Source: Lysobacter_K koreensis
Lineage (GTDB): Bacteria; Pseudomonadota; Gammaproteobacteria; Xanthomonadales; Xanthomonadaceae
DNA: 64,000 bases
Direction: 5' to 3'
Assembly (NCBI RefSeq): GCF_042677045.1
Contig: NZ_JBHTIH010000007.1
Coordinates: 62,001-126,000 of the forward strand
In this document: piece after piece, positions 55,501 to 64,000 of the stretch
How the letters are laid out: every line of letters starts with the position of its first letter
Position numbering within the stretch: position 1 is the stretch's first letter
The notes under the pieces: generated by a model
Told to the model about the DNA's origin: nothing
Databases searched by the model: none
Seen by the model: only the letters and a program-made list of their open reading frames with translations
Position numbers and translations under genes: made by a program

Positions 55501-55939
55501 CGCCTAAATGAAACCGACCCGCCGAAGGGGCTGGGCTTGAATGGAGTGTTAGAGGGCGCCCGAAGATTTCTCTACCGCGAGCCCACCGAGAGCGCCATCT
55601 CAGAATGTTTACCAAAGGCGTAGTAGCTATAAGCGCTACAAGCGATAACCCGACCCAGCTAGGGTAGTAGCTCACGCGCACCAGTAGAAGCACAGCAACA
55701 AGAATCATAAGAACGCTGGTAGCGAGCAATGCGAGAAGCACAAGCTTGTTGCGAGGGGCGATGGTTAGTGAGACCAGGGGCAGTCCCGAAGCCAAGATAG
55801 CTAGCACCATTGGGCCGTAACCGTTTGGTCCGAACCAGTCAAAGGCCAGCTCGCACAGCATGATGATCGCTGCGAATACCAAGGCGAACCCGTTCAGCAG
55901 CAGCGTGGGGCGGAAAGCATGGTGAACCGTCGATGTCAT
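55367..55939 (-). CDS. Membrane protein at the end of the T6SS effector operon
   Basis: A 190-residue open frame. The first 120 residues hold four hydrophobic segments (about 12-32, 43-61, 66-90 and 95-112). From about residue 120 the protein is Arg/Ser/Ala-rich and lies antisense to gtrA, so this part is probably not original. The true end may be near 55500, and the gene may be 3'-truncated or frameshifted. Its ATG overlaps the effector stop (ATGA), which suggests it is a partner such as an immunity protein in the inner membrane. Confidence 0.65.
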   Translation of the reverse strand: MTSTVHHAFRPTLLLNGFALVFAAIIMLCELAFDWFGPNGYGPMVLAILASGLPLVSLTIAPRNKLVLLALLATSVLMILVAVLLLVRVSYYPSWVGLSLVALIATTPLVNILRWRSRWARGREIFGRPLTLHSSPAPSAGRFHLGAIADTPSAATAGSRTRPELAPRRASPARSTSSRPRRRSRRSQRC

Positions 55940-57693
55940 GCGCGCTTGTCTCCAGAATCGTCGCTGAATCGCTGTGTCAATCGCGTGTCATCGCCACGAT
56001 AGTGCACGCGCCAACGGAAATAGCCCTCCGACTCCCAAGATCCCGGCGGATCGATGAACCCAAGAATCTTGGTGTCGAACGGCCGGAAACCAGCGAACGA
56101 GTCGTGAGCGAAGTCGGCAAATACAGTCGCCAGCGGAGCAGGCGTGGGCGCGGCCCGCTTGGCCCTGCGGTAGATCTCGGCGGCCTCCGGTGCGAGCTTT
56201 TCGAATCTGCGCTTGGCGAACAAACCCGCCACTGGAATGACCGCCCGAAGCAACAAGTCATTGGTTCGTTGAGCCGTCGTCGGGGGATTGGCGAGGGCTT
56301 CCACGTCTGCCATTAGCGTTGCATTGGCACCCACCAGATCACCGCGGTCCTTGCTGCTGGCACGACGCACGGAGGGTAAGTTGGGATAGGTGCTGCGAAC
56401 CTGGTAGCGCCATGCCAGGTAAGGGAACAGCCACTCGCGCAGCGGCTTGGCCCCGCCACTGTGCGCTTTCCATCCGTCATATGCGGTGCGCAACGCCGGC
56501 GCAATCTGGAACGGGTCGTACGCTCCTTCCGTTGCCAGCGCCTTGTCCAATGGCACCTTCGCCGCCCGCGCAGCCGCGTACATGTCGTTGAGCGAAATCT
56601 GGGCAAGCTTCTCGCTGTTGCGACCAGTCGGCCCACGTCCCTGCTCGCTCGGCGTATAGCCTCCCCCGACATCAGAGTGCATGCCCGGATAGATGAACTG
56701 CCTGCAGTTCGATGGCAACGCGCCATCCGGCTTGTTGACCAGTTCGACCGGGAACGACCCGCGGTTCTCGTGTGCTGCAACGTAGTGCTCGCAGTTCTTT
56801 ACCCGAGACGGGACGCGGAGGTTGGGCGCATCGGCCCAATCCAGGTGCCCATCGGTAAAGCCGGTTGCCGATGCCGGCATGCCGACCGACGCCACCGTGT
56901 CGAAGATGCCGAGAAAGCGAATGTGTGCCTTGACGCCGAACAGTTTCTCGCCCTGGAACAGCTTGTCGATCCAGTTGCAGAACACCCGCGCTTCCGCGGC
57001 GCCACGCGAAAAGCCAAACACATCGATGAAGACTTCGACCAGCTTCGGCTTGCTTGCCTGGGCGATCTTCTGCGAGAGCTTGGCGTTCTGCTCTTTGAAG
57101 AACCGTGTCTGATGGCTCCCACCGCCGGGCCAGGCGCTAAGCAGCCCTCCCCCTTGCGCATGGTCCAAGTTGACCGGCTTGAGCGCGGCCTGATGGCGCA
57201 GGCGGGTGCTGGGCGGGGTTTGCACCCACATGTGCTGGCTGCAGAGAGACTTGATGGTTCCCGGTTGAAACATCACGCGCTTGGCATGATCGGCCGCCAT
57301 ATGCATGACATTCATCAGCTGCAGCATTCCGAAAAGGATGCGGGCCTCACCGCCCTCGCCGAAGCCCATGCCGTTGCCGGCTGGTTGTGTCTCGCCGATC
57401 TCGGGGAACGGGGTCCCCAGCCCCGGAATGTAGACCCGATAGTTCCCTTCTTCAGCTTTACGCGGATAGGCGTTGAACAGTCGGTAAACATTGCTGTCCT
57501 TCCTGCGTGCGCGCTGGGTACCCGACGTCAGTGGCTCAACCCACTCGGCGTTGTTGCCGGTGCCGTCAAAGAACACGCCGATGTTGGCGCGCACCTCGCA
57601 GTGCTCAGCTCGGCAAGGCTGGCTGGGGCGTACCGGCCGGATGCGGGCGGTATCTCCGGTCGCTGCGGGAATGAGACTACTCATAGGACACAT
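55936..57693 (-). CDS. DUF2235 (Tle1-type) T6SS phospholipase effector
   Basis: A 585-residue protein with the DUF2235 alpha/beta hydrolase pattern of Tle1-type type VI phospholipase effectors: NIGVFFDGTGNNAEW near residue 35, the nucleophile motif FGFSRGAAEAR near 225, and IYPGMHSDVGGGYTP near 333 (aspartate and glycine motif). It lies in an operon with vgrG and a DUF4123 chaperone, so it is probably delivered on the VgrG tip. The C-terminal region (about 450-585) has no family. Start ATG 57693 (GTG 57696 and ATG 57684 are alternatives). Confidence 0.9.
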   Translation of the reverse strand: MCPMSSLIPAATGDTARIRPVRPSQPCRAEHCEVRANIGVFFDGTGNNAEWVEPLTSGTQRARRKDSNVYRLFNAYPRKAEEGNYRVYIPGLGTPFPEIGETQPAGNGMGFGEGGEARILFGMLQLMNVMHMAADHAKRVMFQPGTIKSLCSQHMWVQTPPSTRLRHQAALKPVNLDHAQGGGLLSAWPGGGSHQTRFFKEQNAKLSQKIAQASKPKLVEVFIDVFGFSRGAAEARVFCNWIDKLFQGEKLFGVKAHIRFLGIFDTVASVGMPASATGFTDGHLDWADAPNLRVPSRVKNCEHYVAAHENRGSFPVELVNKPDGALPSNCRQFIYPGMHSDVGGGYTPSEQGRGPTGRNSEKLAQISLNDMYAAARAAKVPLDKALATEGAYDPFQIAPALRTAYDGWKAHSGGAKPLREWLFPYLAWRYQVRSTYPNLPSVRRASSKDRGDLVGANATLMADVEALANPPTTAQRTNDLLLRAVIPVAGLFAKRRFEKLAPEAAEIYRRAKRAAPTPAPLATVFADFAHDSFAGFRPFDTKILGFIDPPGSWESEGYFRWRVHYRGDDTRLTQRFSDDSGDKRA

Positions 57694-58555
57694 CACCTTC
57701 CTTGTGCTGCGTGGGCGGCGCTTCCCGGTCCTTTCCCAAGCAGGTGCTCTCCAGCGAGTAGCGGTGCCACGGGTCCTTGTCGGGTATCGGAGTCTTGATC
57801 GGGTACTCCGACTCCGGATGCCTTGCGCCTGCCGGGTTGTAGTTGGAGGACACCGCTCGAACTTTTCCGTCTGCGAAGAAGTGCACGAACAGGTTGCCGA
57901 CTTCGCTGTACTGCTCCACCGGCACGCGCGCCACGTACTCGTCAGCCTTGCAGTCGCGGAAGTTGGTTACGCCCCAGCGAATCTCCACCACCAAACTCTT
58001 TCGCCATAGCGCTGGCAGGCTGGCGCAGCAAGCCAAGCTCCCCGTTCCGGCACTGCCGCCTCCAGACCCATCAACCGAGAGGCTCTGCACGGCAAGATGC
58101 GCCGGCAAGTGGTCGATGCCGGTTATTCCCACCGGAATCATCTCCTCCTGTGATGCGCCACCAATCATGCCTGGCTGATTGGATTCGGCGGATTTTGGTG
58201 CAAGAGCCAGCCCAGCAAGAACGAAGGCTAACGGCATCAGCCATAGGCCATGCAGCGCCCATCGGGAAACCTTGCCAATCCATTGCCACTTGCCGCGATT
58301 GAGGAATTTTCGCCCCGTGTTACGGACGGCGATACCCAACCCTGTTGCAGCAGCCATTGAAGTTGCCCCCACTGTTAGGAAAAACACAACAGCTACAGCC
58401 TCGGCGCCCGACGTGAAGCCCAGTCCTCCGACCAAGAACAGACTGCCGCAACCCAAAGCACTCAGATATCCGAGAAACAAAAACAGCCATAGCAACCCTT
58501 CCGCCCAGCCTCCGTCGAACTGAGTGGAATGCGCTGGCAATTGTGGATTCGACAT
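57677..58555 (-). CDS. DUF3304 membrane protein, probable effector partner
   Basis: A 292-residue protein with three to four membrane helices in the first 125 residues, a linker (about 125-180) and a C-terminal DUF3304-type domain (EIRWGVTNFRDCKADEYVARV and LFVHFFADGKVRAVSSNYNP). DUF3304 proteins often accompany DUF2235 effectors in T6SS loci, where they are thought to give immunity, or act in delivery. Overlaps the effector start by several bases. Confidence 0.85.
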   Translation of the reverse strand: MSNPQLPAHSTQFDGGWAEGLLWLFLFLGYLSALGCGSLFLVGGLGFTSGAEAVAVVFFLTVGATSMAAATGLGIAVRNTGRKFLNRGKWQWIGKVSRWALHGLWLMPLAFVLAGLALAPKSAESNQPGMIGGASQEEMIPVGITGIDHLPAHLAVQSLSVDGSGGGSAGTGSLACCASLPALWRKSLVVEIRWGVTNFRDCKADEYVARVPVEQYSEVGNLFVHFFADGKVRAVSSNYNPAGARHPESEYPIKTPIPDKDPWHRYSLESTCLGKDREAPPTQHKEGDVSYE

Positions 58556-58561
58556 GCCCCC

Positions 58562-59371
58562 TTACTCCTCCTGCGACGCACTGAGCCCATCGACTGGCGA
58601 GGGGGACCATGTGAATAAGGACTCGGCACCTACACCCGTTTCGAGCGATGTGACTACCGCGCGCGCAAAGCCGGGGTCTTGAAGAGCACGGCCGCTCGTG
58701 CGCACTGCGGTCGATCCGACAGCAAGGCGATACGGGAATGAACGTGCCCGGTGGACTTCCAGGAATTCGAGTGCTTCTCGTGCCCAGGCGTGGCGTTCGG
58801 CATCCGAACCGATTTCCGCCAGAGCGGAATCATCGGCTATCACCTCTGCAAGCAACTGATCAGGACGCGATAGGCGTAGCAACTCCAGTTGCTGCGCTGA
58901 AGTCAATTTCAACGGAAGCTCGACCGACTCACTTTGCGACTTTTCATGATGCACGTTGTTGCCCATACGATCCTTGATCGTCCAACGCTGTATCGGACCG
59001 AGCAAGCCCTGCTTCTGCGGCCTACTCAATACCTGCATCAAGGACGTGAGCACACGGGTGTCGGCGTAGCGCAGGAAGTGCTGCTCGTATGACGTCAAAT
59101 GCAGGTATCGAATCGCGCGCAGGTGCAGGCCCAATGACTCAAGCGGCGCATCAGATTGCAACCGGCTGATGGCATAGCTTAGCGGCGCTCTCGGTTCAGG
59201 ATCGGCAACCCAGGCTTCGACGGCCACGTCCGATTCGACCAGGATCGGCCCCACATCAGCAGCCTCTTCACCGAGATCGTCATAGATCCGGAAGGTTGCC
59301 ATCGCCTTTAACGTCGGCGTGAGAGCCGTGCTCATGATTTGGATGCCGTCGAACAGCAGATAGTGAGTCAT
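58562..59371 (-). CDS. DUF4123 T6SS effector chaperone
   Basis: A 269-residue protein of the DUF4123 (TEC/VasW) family, a chaperone that loads effectors onto VgrG. The N-terminal MTHYLLFDGIQIM and the middle HLTSYEQHFLRYADTRVL segment (near 95) are typical, with PFYRLAVGS-like FPYRLAVG near 215. Its place between vgrG and the effector is the usual one. ATG at 59371 is preferred to the GTG just upstream. Confidence 0.9.
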   Translation of the reverse strand: MTHYLLFDGIQIMSTALTPTLKAMATFRIYDDLGEEAADVGPILVESDVAVEAWVADPEPRAPLSYAISRLQSDAPLESLGLHLRAIRYLHLTSYEQHFLRYADTRVLTSLMQVLSRPQKQGLLGPIQRWTIKDRMGNNVHHEKSQSESVELPLKLTSAQQLELLRLSRPDQLLAEVIADDSALAEIGSDAERHAWAREALEFLEVHRARSFPYRLAVGSTAVRTSGRALQDPGFARAVVTSLETGVGAESLFTWSPSPVDGLSASQEE

Positions 59372-59374
59372 CAC

Positions 59375-62350
59375 CTACGACCCATTCGCAGGCACCAACG
59401 GTGCGCCTGCCGCTGCGGCACGCATGAAACATTCCAGACAGAACTCGGACTCGCCGAAGGCTGGCAGCGGATAGTTGATATCAGCCGGCCCCACGAACGA
59501 CTTCTTCGCCGCATGCACGGTGATGGTGCCCGGACACGCGATCGCGATGTTGCCGCCTTCGATGGTCAGGCTGGCGCCGCCGCTGGTGGCCAGGTGGATC
59601 GTCTTGCCGGCGGCCAGTTCGACCTTCGCGTTGGCGCTGACGATCTTCAGCTGGTCCTTGGATTGCAGCTTGAGCTGGTCGCGCTGGGCCTCGAACTCGA
59701 GCTTGCCTTGCGCGGTCACCAGGCTCAGCGCGGGTGTGGTGGCGGCGTCCTTGGATTCGACCGCGTTGGCGAGGCAGCCGATGGCCTGACCGGCATGCAG
59801 GCGCAGGTCGCCGGCGAGCGCAGCGTTGCTGGCGTGGCCGCTGGCGATGGTGAGGGTTTCGCCGGCGCTCCAGTGCAGGCTCTGGCCGGCGACGAAGCCA
59901 ATTCCGGCCGGGGCGGTCAGGCCGAGCAAGGCGTCGCCGCTGTGCGGGACGCGGCCTTGGCCGGCGTCGGGCTTGCGGTCTGGCGCATCGCTCACGCCGT
60001 CATCGAAGCCGTTGCCGGCCACCAGCGTTTTGGCACTCGTCAACAACGCCCGAAGTGGCGCCTGATTGTCGATCAGTTGCGACCGTCCGGCCTGCGCCAC
60101 GCCCTCGTGCGCGGCCAGCCTGACGGTCTGGTGGGTGCCGGCGATGTCGGAGAACGCCTCGCCCAGTTGCGCGGCCTGTCGCAGCAGCGCGGTGGCGGCG
60201 ACCTGGTCGCCGGCGGCGGTGTCGCCGTCGAGGCCGTACGCACTCAGCCACAGGCCGCGCTGCGCACGCACCGCGCCCCACCGGTCGGTGCGCAGCTCGA
60301 AGCCTTCGCCGCGGAAGCTGCCGCGGTAGTTGTCAGCCTGGTGGATCAGGTGCCCGAGGTTGAGCTGGGTCGCGGCATGAGTGGTCGCCAGTTGCAGGCG
60401 CAGCTGGCCGTCGCTGTCGTCGAACACCAGCGCGTTGTGGCCGGCGCCGCCGAATTCCTTGGACTTGATGCCGAGCAGCGCCGCGGCGTTGCGGTGGCCG
60501 TCGGCATCGGGGCTCATGCCGTGCCAGGCCGGGGCGTGGCCGCCGGCGAGGTTGGCCTGCGCGCTGGAGCGGTGGTCACCGGCCTGCTGGTAGGCCGCCA
60601 GGTCGGACGGGGCGCCACTGCCGCCCGGGGTCGGCGCGATGCCGGCCTCGCCGTGGCCGTTGTAGAGCGCGCCGACCACCACCGGCCGATCGATGTCGCC
60701 TTCCAGGAACGCCACCAGCACCTCCTGGCCGATGCGCGGCAGGAACTGGCTGCCTACGCCGGGGCCGGCATAACGCTGGGCGACACGCAGCCAGCAGCTG
60801 TGCCGAGAAGGGACTTGCTGCGCGGCGTCCGCGGCTTCTTCGCCCAGCACCTCCTGCTGGAAATGGAACTTGACCCGGATCCGGCCGAGCGCGTCGCTGT
60901 GCAGTTCGGCGCTGCCGTGCGCGCGGGTCGATGCGTCCGGCCCGACCACGATCGCGGTCTGGTAGCCCGGCGCGGTCGGGCGCGGGTTCAAGGTAGCGGT
61001 GTCGTCCGCCAAGAGCACTTGCTGCGCGGCGTCCGCCAGCGGCGGCCGCCACGCTTGCTCGCGCGGCACCGCGCGGAAGTGGTTGGCGTAACCCACCGCC
61101 TCGGCGCGCGCCAGCACCTGGCGCCAGGCGGTGTGCGATACATCGTGGTCGGCGGCGGCGGGCGCCGCTTCCGACAGCTCGGTCAAGTCGCTGTTCCCCA
61201 ACGTCTGCGCCACGCCTTCGCGCACTGTCTTGGGCAGGTTGTTGACCCCGGCCTGGTGCACCGCGACCAGCAGCGCCTCGCGCGGCGCGGCGTCGTCCAG
61301 TTGCGGCCCCTGGGTCAGCGCGAACCAGTGGCCGGCGCGGAAGCTGCGCACGCTGCCGTGGCCCAGCCAAGTGTTGGCGCGCGCCGCGCGCGCCTGCGCG
61401 ATCAGGCCGGCATGGCGCTCGGCCTCGCTGCGGTCGGCGTACGCGTAGGCGCCGACCGGGTCGTAGATTTCCAGCGAGGCGGCGCTGTCATCGCCACTGC
61501 GCAAGGCCAGGCTCGCGGTCTGCGCCTGCATGGTCTTGTAGTCGAAGCTGAGCAGGGTCAGCGCGGTCGACTCCAGCCGGTGCACGGCGCCGAAGGCCTG
61601 GATGGTGTCGCTGGACTCGGTGGCGTCGCTGCGGTGGAAGCGGATCCCGCCGCCGGCTTCGGCGCTGGCGTCCTGCGGGCCCTGCGCGCTGTCCGCGAAC
61701 AGCAGCAGTTGGTGGCCGCCCGGCGCGTCGGGATTCTCCTCCAGGCGCGAGCCCAGGCCTTCCTCGGCCAGCAGGCGATTGACGAACGCCGCATCGGTCT
61801 CGCGGTACTGCACGCAGTAGCTGCGCGGCCGCACCGACGCGAGGAACGGGCCGACCTCGTCGCCCCATCGCCACGTAGCCAGCGGCGCGCCCCCCAAGGG
61901 GACTTGCTTCGCGGCGTATGCGGCGAACACCGCCTCGACGATCTGCACCACCGTCTTGTCCTGGTAGACGCGGCTGTGGCGCCCTTGCGTGAGCAGCCAG
62001 GTCCACGGCACCAGGCACAGGCGGTAGCGGGCCAGGCCGCCGTCGCTGCCGACGCATTGCGCTTCGCGGACCAGGCCGGTGCGGCCGCAGCGGCTGCCAT
62101 CGGCCAGCCGCGTCCACAGCGTGGCGCGCTGGCCGAGCAGATCGTCGAGCGGCAAATGCGCGTCGAGCGACAGCGCATCGACCCACCATTCGAAGCCGGA
62201 CGACAGGCCGTCCCAGCCCTGCCAGCGCTCGACCACCAGGTCCGCGCCGGCGGCGCCGCCCCCGAGTTCCAGCGCGTACAGCCGCTGCGCATCGGTGAAA
62301 CGGGCCAGTCCAGCCAATACCACCTGGACCGTGCTTGCTGCCAAATTCAT
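59375..62350 (-). CDS. Type VI secretion tip protein VgrG (with DUF2345)
   Basis: A 991-residue spike protein. N-terminal gp27-like part (about residues 1-430), the OB-fold gp5 region with SQFLPRIGQEVLVAFLEGD and RPVVVGALYNGHG near 545, a DUF2345 domain (about 700-850), and a beta-prism C-terminal region (GKTIHLATSGGASLTIEGG near 930). The length and DUF2345 match VgrGs that carry cargo through a DUF4123 chaperone. The ATG at 62350 follows GGAGGGAAAGGG. Confidence 0.95.
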   Translation of the reverse strand: MNLAASTVQVVLAGLARFTDAQRLYALELGGGAAGADLVVERWQGWDGLSSGFEWWVDALSLDAHLPLDDLLGQRATLWTRLADGSRCGRTGLVREAQCVGSDGGLARYRLCLVPWTWLLTQGRHSRVYQDKTVVQIVEAVFAAYAAKQVPLGGAPLATWRWGDEVGPFLASVRPRSYCVQYRETDAAFVNRLLAEEGLGSRLEENPDAPGGHQLLLFADSAQGPQDASAEAGGGIRFHRSDATESSDTIQAFGAVHRLESTALTLLSFDYKTMQAQTASLALRSGDDSAASLEIYDPVGAYAYADRSEAERHAGLIAQARAARANTWLGHGSVRSFRAGHWFALTQGPQLDDAAPREALLVAVHQAGVNNLPKTVREGVAQTLGNSDLTELSEAAPAAADHDVSHTAWRQVLARAEAVGYANHFRAVPREQAWRPPLADAAQQVLLADDTATLNPRPTAPGYQTAIVVGPDASTRAHGSAELHSDALGRIRVKFHFQQEVLGEEAADAAQQVPSRHSCWLRVAQRYAGPGVGSQFLPRIGQEVLVAFLEGDIDRPVVVGALYNGHGEAGIAPTPGGSGAPSDLAAYQQAGDHRSSAQANLAGGHAPAWHGMSPDADGHRNAAALLGIKSKEFGGAGHNALVFDDSDGQLRLQLATTHAATQLNLGHLIHQADNYRGSFRGEGFELRTDRWGAVRAQRGLWLSAYGLDGDTAAGDQVAATALLRQAAQLGEAFSDIAGTHQTVRLAAHEGVAQAGRSQLIDNQAPLRALLTSAKTLVAGNGFDDGVSDAPDRKPDAGQGRVPHSGDALLGLTAPAGIGFVAGQSLHWSAGETLTIASGHASNAALAGDLRLHAGQAIGCLANAVESKDAATTPALSLVTAQGKLEFEAQRDQLKLQSKDQLKIVSANAKVELAAGKTIHLATSGGASLTIEGGNIAIACPGTITVHAAKKSFVGPADINYPLPAFGESEFCLECFMRAAAAGAPLVPANGS

Positions 62351-62575
62351 GCCCTTTCCCTCCGTAGAAAGGCGCTTTCGATCTACCTCACCCCCATCCA
62401 CGGGGCGGTATCGCCGATCGAAACGCCTGCAGGCCCAACGCAGCGTGCTTGCCGCGCGCAGAAAGTACCAGAACTGCCGGCTGGTTGCCGTGGCCGTGCC
62501 CGCAGCGGTGCGGATCGCGCCCGCGGCGGCCGGCTATGTAGAATCCGCCCACCGCATGCCATTGGAAGGCCTTGT
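62351..62575. promoter_or_regulatory. Divergent promoter region of vgrG and tssA
   Basis: 225 bases between divergent starts. It must hold promoters for both, but no clear sigma-54 or sigma-70 match stands out. Sequence is GC-rich and unstructured. Confidence 0.4.
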
Positions 62576-63601
62576 ATGGAACTGGATGCCCTGTTGGCAC
62601 CGATCACGGATGCCGCTCCCGTCGGCGAAGACCTGTCGTTCTCGCCCGAGTACGACGCGATCCAGGAAGCCCGCCGCGCCGACGACCCGTCGCTGGAACA
62701 GGGCGACTGGGTCACCGACCTCAAGAGCGCCGACTGGCCGACCGTCGCCGCGCACTGCACGCGTCTGCTGCAGCAGCGCAGCAAGGACCTGCAACTGGCG
62801 GTGTGGTGGTGCGAGGCGCACACCCAGACCCAGGGCTTCGCCGGCTTGGCGCAGGGCTACCGGCTGGTCGCCGGGCTGTGCGACCGGTACTGGGACGAGG
62901 TGCACCCGCAGGTCGAGGACGGCGACCTCGAGCAGCGCATCGGCAACCTGAGCTGGCTGCTGACGCACTCGTTGAACTGGCTGCGCAGGCTGCCGCTGGT
63001 GCAGGCGCCGCAGGGGCGCTTCGGACTGGCCGACTTCGAGGCCGCGCGCCGCGAGGGCGACCACGGCGGGCCGAGCTTGGACACGCTGGAGACCGCGCGC
63101 CGCGCAACCCCGCACGAGTTCTACGTGCGCCTGATCGAGGTCGTGCCCGAGTGCCGGCAAGCGCTGCAGGCGCTGGAACACTCGGTCGACGCGCGGCTGG
63201 GGCTCGACGGCCCGAGCTTCACCGCGGTGCGCGACCAGCTCGACCACCTCCACGACGTGGTGCGCCGCTTCGCTCGCGACGCCGGGGTGCTGATCGAGGG
63301 CGAGATCCCCGAGGCAACGGCTGACGTCGCCGTCGCCGGCATGCCGGCCACCACCGCCACGCCGGCCGGCAGCTGCGCGATCGCCACTCGCAAGGAGGCG
63401 ATCGCGCAGCTGCGCCGGGTCGCCGACTACTTCCGCCGCACCGAGCCGCACAGCCCGGTCGCCTACCTCGCCGACAAGGCCGCGCGCTGGGGCGAGATGC
63501 CGCTGCACGTATGGCTCAAGCGCGTGATCAAGGACGACGCGACCTTGGCGCAGATGCAGGAAATGCTCGACGTCGCCGAGGGCGCGGCGGGCGACGAGTA
63601 G
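62576..63601 (+). CDS. tssA: TssA-like type VI secretion protein (ImpA domain)
   Basis: A 341-residue protein with an ImpA N-terminal domain (MELDALLAPITDAAPVGEDL, EYDAIQEARR, GDWVTDLKSADWPTV) and a C-terminal domain (RKEAIAQLRRVADYFRRTEP, SPVAYLADKAARWGEMPLHVWLK). TssA caps and stabilises sheath assembly. The other T6SS structural genes are not in this window, so it is an orphan copy beside the vgrG module or the edge of a larger cluster. Confidence 0.92.
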   Translation: MELDALLAPITDAAPVGEDLSFSPEYDAIQEARRADDPSLEQGDWVTDLKSADWPTVAAHCTRLLQQRSKDLQLAVWWCEAHTQTQGFAGLAQGYRLVAGLCDRYWDEVHPQVEDGDLEQRIGNLSWLLTHSLNWLRRLPLVQAPQGRFGLADFEAARREGDHGGPSLDTLETARRATPHEFYVRLIEVVPECRQALQALEHSVDARLGLDGPSFTAVRDQLDHLHDVVRRFARDAGVLIEGEIPEATADVAVAGMPATTATPAGSCAIATRKEAIAQLRRVADYFRRTEPHSPVAYLADKAARWGEMPLHVWLKRVIKDDATLAQMQEMLDVAEGAAGDE

Positions 63602-63770
63602 CTACCGGCCCAGCAGCGCATTCGTGGTGCCGGGCGTGCTTGGCACGCTTGCGCTTCGGGATCGACGAGAGCGATCCGAGCGGGCTCGGATCTACAACGG
63701 GCACACCTTGGCATCGGCGGCGCGAGTAAACCCGTTTACATCCAGCCGCCTTCTCGGTCTTCGCAGTTTG

Positions 63771-64000
63771 TCAGCGGCGTGCGAACGCCTGCAGCGCCGC
63801 GATCGTCCGCTGCACGCCGTCGTCGTCGACGTCCAGGTGCAGCACCAGGCGGATCGCGGGCGTGGTGCCGATCGACAGGCGGATCCGCGCGGCGTCCATG
63901 TGCTGCTTCAGTTCATCCAGGCGCTCGCCGTCCACCTCGATGAACACCATGTTGCTGTGCTGGGAGGTGACCGCGATGCCGCTCAGTGCGTGCAGCGCCT
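63771..64000 (-). CDS. Threonine aldolase-like protein, 3' part only
   Basis: The last 75 codons of a leftward gene cut by the window edge. The C-terminus (VTSQHSNMVFIEVDGERLD, RLSIGTTPAIRLVLHLDVDD, ALQAFARR) fits the low-specificity L-threonine aldolase family, PLP enzymes that split threonine or related beta-hydroxy amino acids. The catalytic lysine lies outside the window, so the assignment rests on the C-terminal pattern. Confidence 0.7.
   Translation of the reverse strand, partial: ALHALSGIAVTSQHSNMVFIEVDGERLDELKQHMDAARIRLSIGTTPAIRLVLHLDVDDDGVQRTIAALQAFARR

Noticed and set aside
59339..63601. A 1420-residue + strand open frame
   Set aside because: It is the antisense shadow of vgrG joined in frame to the real tssA. 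Only the last 341 codons have protein-family similarity.
63640..63655. Second sigma-54-like promoter TGGCACGCTTGC after tssA
   Set aside because: The GG and GC elements are not 12 bases apart and no gene starts at a fitting distance on the + strand.

Overview
The window is high-GC chromosomal DNA from a gamma-proteobacterium of the Xanthomonadaceae/Lysobacteraceae type (Lysobacter, Luteimonas or Xanthomonas relatives). The clues are the gene order aroQ-accB-accC-(membrane protein)-prmA-DUF3426-fis-purH-purD, the Xanthomonas-like forms of Fis, ErpA and RppH, a REP-associated transposase with matching REP palindromes, and many G-rich intergenic repeats. Genus is inferred from family resemblance only.

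Layout. 0.1-9.9 kb: shikimate, fatty-acid and purine housekeeping genes, with a low-GC orphan gene wedged between purH and purD. 9.9-19.2 kb: a SIMPL-domain lipoprotein, an intergenic repeat array, an LplT-PlsC fusion, a REP-associated transposase, ampE, nudC, erpA, and a bactofilin between two related coiled-coil membrane genes. 19.2-31.3 kb: bacterioferritin and its ferredoxin, rppH, tRNA-Met, queD, a phasin, an RND efflux pair, bioD, a free-methionine-sulfoxide reductase, a TfoX-C protein, and a cobalamin riboswitch upstream of a BtuB-like receptor.

31.33-41.66 kb: a roughly 10.3 kb lower-GC integrative element inserted in the last codons of glmS. It carries two overlapping serine-recombinase genes, a repeat-rich non-coding zone, a small operon with a candidate HUH-type Rep protein and a ribbon-helix-helix protein, a lipoprotein, and an XRE regulator with palindromic operators. 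Its cargo is a three-gene operon: a small protein, a GHKL (MutL/MORC-like) ATPase and a DNA methyltransferase, which looks like a defence or modification system. Both attachment sites are visible, and joining the element ends gives a near-perfect palindromic attP. The insertion separates glmS from a small membrane-protein gene that probably followed it directly.

41.6-55.5 kb: glmS, then an efflux operon (MacA-like adaptor, ABC ATPase, two permeases, sigma-54 response regulator, histidine kinase) preceded by a good sigma-54 promoter and a perfect 12-bp inverted repeat. Next are a triplicated glmU 3' end, glmU, a large membrane glycosyltransferase-like gene and gtrA. 55.4-63.6 kb: a type VI secretion effector module transcribed leftwards (vgrG, DUF4123 chaperone, DUF3304 protein, DUF2235/Tle phospholipase effector, membrane protein) with divergent tssA. 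The window ends inside a threonine-aldolase-like gene.

The best candidates for something little described are the glmS-targeted serine-recombinase element and its GHKL ATPase-methyltransferase cargo. Next come the self-contained sigma-54 efflux circuit and the orphan gene in the purine operon.
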